Positions 6,255 to 7,869 of a DNA stretch of 7,869 bases are shown piece by piece. The translations under genes and the position numbers were made by a program. Source of the stretch: an uncultured Mycoplasmatota bacterium (lineage in GTDB: Bacteria > Bacillota_I > Bacilli_A > RF39 > UBA660); assembly GCA_900553045.1 (NCBI GenBank), contig USBW01000025.1, forward strand, positions 1 to 7,869, read 5' to 3'. The first letter of the stretch is position 1, and every line of letters begins with the position of its first letter. The notes beneath the pieces were generated by a model. The model saw nothing but the letters and a program-made list of their open reading frames with translations. It was not told the origin of the DNA and ran no database searches.

Positions 6255-6960
6255 AGTTTTGTACGGTGAGATCTGTAATCTTTATGGTGATTTAGCTAAT
6301 GTAGAGTACTTAAGTAAAATTAAAGATGATGTCACAATCGTCGAAACATCTTTAAAACAAAGACCAAAGTTCTTAGACGAAGAGATCGATCTTGTCTATA
6401 TGGGATCATGTCCTTTTTTAAAAGAAGAATTAATCATCTCACAGCTTTTGCCTTATAAGAAAGAGATCGAAAAGAAAATATTAGAAAACCAACTTTTTCT
6501 AGTGACAGGTACGGCTTGTGAAATCTTTGGTCAGTATATTTTAGAACAAGATACCGATAAAAGAATCAAGGGTTTAGGTATTTTTGATTATTATTCTTAT
6601 CGCTTTAAAAATCGTCATAATTCCTTCTTTCTAGGAGAGTTTCAAGATTTTAAAATAGTTGGTAATAAGGATCAGTTTTTCTTTTTAAAGGATGTCAATG
6701 CTCCTTTTATTAAAGTAATTAAAGGTTATGGCAATAATCCTGATGATATTTTTGAGGGACTTGCAATCAATCAATTTTACTTAACTTCGCTTTTAGGACC
6801 ATTTTTAATATTAAATCCGCCATTTACTAAGTACTTATTAAGTAAAAAATATAGTGATACCAGCTTCCGTTTTGAAAAAGAAGCGTATGAGGCTTATCAG
6901 TACCGCTTAAATGATCTAGAAAAAGACGATGCAAGAATTTTAATGGGGGATCATGGCTAG
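6244..6960 (+). CDS. gatD: GatD-like amidotransferase partner of MurT, catalytic residues missing
   Basis: GatD is the class I glutamine amidotransferase subunit that frees ammonia from glutamine for MurT. This 238-residue protein has the family length (~243) and landmarks: NLYGDLANV near the start, GLGIFDYYS around 110-119, GYGNN at 161-165 and a LLGPFL...NPPFTKYLL C-terminal motif. Aligned by eye, without gaps, to S. aureus GatD recalled from memory, the catalytic Cys of TICGGYQFLG falls on Gly89 (VTGTACEIFG; a Cys is three residues later at 92). The catalytic His of TYLHGP is Leu184 (TSLLGP, codon TTA), and the NHGG segment is absent. A canonical Cys-His glutaminase therefore seems lost, while fold and length are kept and the frame is intact, so it is not an obvious pseudogene. 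It may be a structural partner for MurT, or MurT may use free ammonia. The call as GatD family is good; its activity is in doubt. Confidence 0.82.
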   Translation: MKIEVLYGEICNLYGDLANVEYLSKIKDDVTIVETSLKQRPKFLDEEIDLVYMGSCPFLKEELIISQLLPYKKEIEKKILENQLFLVTGTACEIFGQYILEQDTDKRIKGLGIFDYYSYRFKNRHNSFFLGEFQDFKIVGNKDQFFFLKDVNAPFIKVIKGYGNNPDDIFEGLAINQFYLTSLLGPFLILNPPFTKYLLSKKYSDTSFRFEKEAYEAYQYRLNDLEKDDARILMGDHG

Positions 6961-6996
6961 AAATAGCTCTTGGTTTACTTACTCACTTTAAATAAG

Positions 6997-7028
6997 AACA
7001 AAGTTCTTTTAAGACTTTGTTTTTCTTT
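6997..7028 (+). terminator. Intrinsic terminator between gatD and parC
   Basis: AACAAAGT (6997-7004) pairs with ACTTTGTT (7014-7021) in an 8-bp stem around a 9-nt loop, followed by a T-rich run. An alternative fold with a one-base bulge pairs TCT with AGA inside the loop. It closes the murT-gatD unit. Confidence 0.75.
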
Positions 7029-7055
7029 GCAAATTCCTTTAAATTCCTTTATAAT
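7027..7055 (+). promoter_or_regulatory. Sigma-A-type promoter of parC
   Basis: TTGCAA (7027-7032) and a perfect TATAAT (7050-7055) are separated by 17 nt. Transcription would start near 7062. The -35 overlaps the tail of the preceding terminator. Confidence 0.75.
7031..7050 (+). repeat. Perfect tandem 10-bp repeat inside the parC promoter
   Basis: AAATTCCTTT occurs twice head to tail (7031-7040 and 7041-7050), filling the spacer and touching both promoter elements. The 10-bp period is about one helical turn. It may be an operator or a chance duplication. Confidence 0.85.
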
Positions 7056-7075
7056 AAGAAATATGGTGATAAAAT

Positions 7076-7869
7076 ATGAAGAACATACTAGAGAAAATTT
7101 ACAACTATACTTTAGAAGAAATAATGGGGGACCGTTATGCTAAGTATTCTAAATATATCATTCAAGATCGTGCTATTCCAGATGTAAGAGATGGCCAGAA
7201 ACCTGTTCAAAGACGTATTTTATATGCGATGTATCGTGATCATAACACTTATGATAAACCATATAAGAAATCAGCAAAAGCAGTAGGAAACATCATGGGA
7301 GCATACCATCCACATGGTGATTTGTCTATTTATGATGCCATGGTACGTATGAGTCAGTGGTGGAAACAAAATGCTTGTTATATTGACATGCACGGTAATA
7401 ATGGATCGATGGATGGCGATAGTCCAGCAGCAATGCGTTATACCGAAGCAAGATTATCTAAAATCAGTAATGAACTATTAACTGATATTGATAAAGATAC
7501 TGTAGAGTGGGTACCAAACTATGATGATACATTATTAGAACCTACTGTCTTACCTGTGAAATTTCCACTATTACTTGTCAATGGAGCCATGGGAATTAGT
7601 GCGGGATATGCGACAAATATTCCAACCCATAACTTAGGAGAAGTCATCGATGCGACCATCAAACGAATTGATAGCCCTAATTGTCGTTTAGATACGATTA
7701 TGGAAATTATCAAAGGACCAGACTTTCCAACAGGAGGTATTGTCGAAGGAATCAAAGGAATTCGTGAAGCTTATGAGACTGGCCGTGGAAAAATCATCAT
7801 CCGTAGTAAAATTCATTTTGAAAAGCAAAAAGGAAAAGAACAGATTATTATTGATGAAATCCCATTTGA
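7076..7869 (+). CDS. parC: DNA topoisomerase IV subunit A, ParC (3' partial)
   Basis: ParC is the DNA-cutting subunit of topoisomerase IV, which separates linked daughter chromosomes together with ParE. The first 264 residues are present; the frame is still open at the window end, where a full protein would be ~800 residues or more. GGTGAT (7065-7070), 5 nt before the ATG, is a good ribosome site. Visible landmarks are [19 protein letters not shown], the AYHPHGD helix region, [16 protein letters not shown] with catalytic Tyr122, and [37 protein letters not shown] and [15 protein letters not shown] favour ParC over GyrA. Residue 83, equivalent to E. coli ParC Ser80 and GyrA Ser83, is Leu (TTG at 7322-7324), while the acidic residue four positions later is kept (Asp87). 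parE, the usual neighbour, is not upstream, and parC has its own promoter. Confidence 0.95.
   Translation, partial: MKNILEKIYNYTLEEIMGDRYAKYSKYIIQDRAIPDVRDGQKPVQRRILYAMYRDHNTYDKPYKKSAKAVGNIMGAYHPHGDLSIYDAMVRMSQWWKQNACYIDMHGNNGSMDGDSPAAMRYTEARLSKISNELLTDIDKDTVEWVPNYDDTLLEPTVLPVKFPLLLVNGAMGISAGYATNIPTHNLGEVIDATIKRIDSPNCRLDTIMEIIKGPDFPTGGIVEGIKGIREAYETGRGKIIIRSKIHFEKQKGKEQIIIDEIPF

Noticed and set aside
7519..7755. Minus-strand open frame inside parC
   Set aside because: Antisense to a highly conserved part of ParC; nothing recognisable.
1..7869. CRISPR arrays, tRNA/rRNA genes, insertion sequences, riboswitches
   Set aside because: No regularly spaced repeats, no cloverleaf or rRNA-like sequence, no transposase and no recognisable aptamer seen on either strand by eye.

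Overview
The window is about one-third GC apart from one short stretch. It looks like the chromosome of a low-GC Bacillota, probably an uncultured gut lineage near Bacilli, RF39 or Erysipelotrichales; that placement is inferred from gene families and codon bias. TGA is used as a stop (MurT ends in TGA at 6252-6254) and Trp is TGG, so the standard bacterial code applies and this is not a Mycoplasma-type code. All genes lie on the plus strand, and no stretch over 300 bases lacks a gene.

Layout. (1) Bases 1-1940: the 3' part of a large surface-protein gene with a C-terminal C-type-lectin / formylglycine-generating-enzyme (FGE)-like fold. Its last ~120 coding bases are GC-rich and strongly depleted of A but not of T, as expected of the variable region of a diversity-generating retroelement (DGR). 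A hairpin terminator follows. (2) Bases 2056-4819: an exported, membrane-anchored amidase-signature hydrolase, apparently made from a near-leaderless mRNA, then a SpoIIP-like peptidoglycan amidase; the two are probably co-transcribed. (3) Bases 4884-6960: a murT-gatD pair, the genes that normally amidate the D-glutamate of lipid II, with overlapping reading frames. The GatD partner lacks both canonical glutaminase catalytic residues. (4) Bases 7076-7869: the start of parC (topoisomerase IV subunit A) behind its own terminator and a good promoter, with Leu at the quinolone hot-spot serine.

The middle of the window concerns the cell envelope: a surface adhesin-like protein, two envelope hydrolases and a peptidoglycan-precursor modifying complex. 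The most interesting points are the likely DGR target, whose template repeat and reverse transcriptase are not in the window, and the apparently dead GatD paired with a MurT that keeps its ligase motifs.
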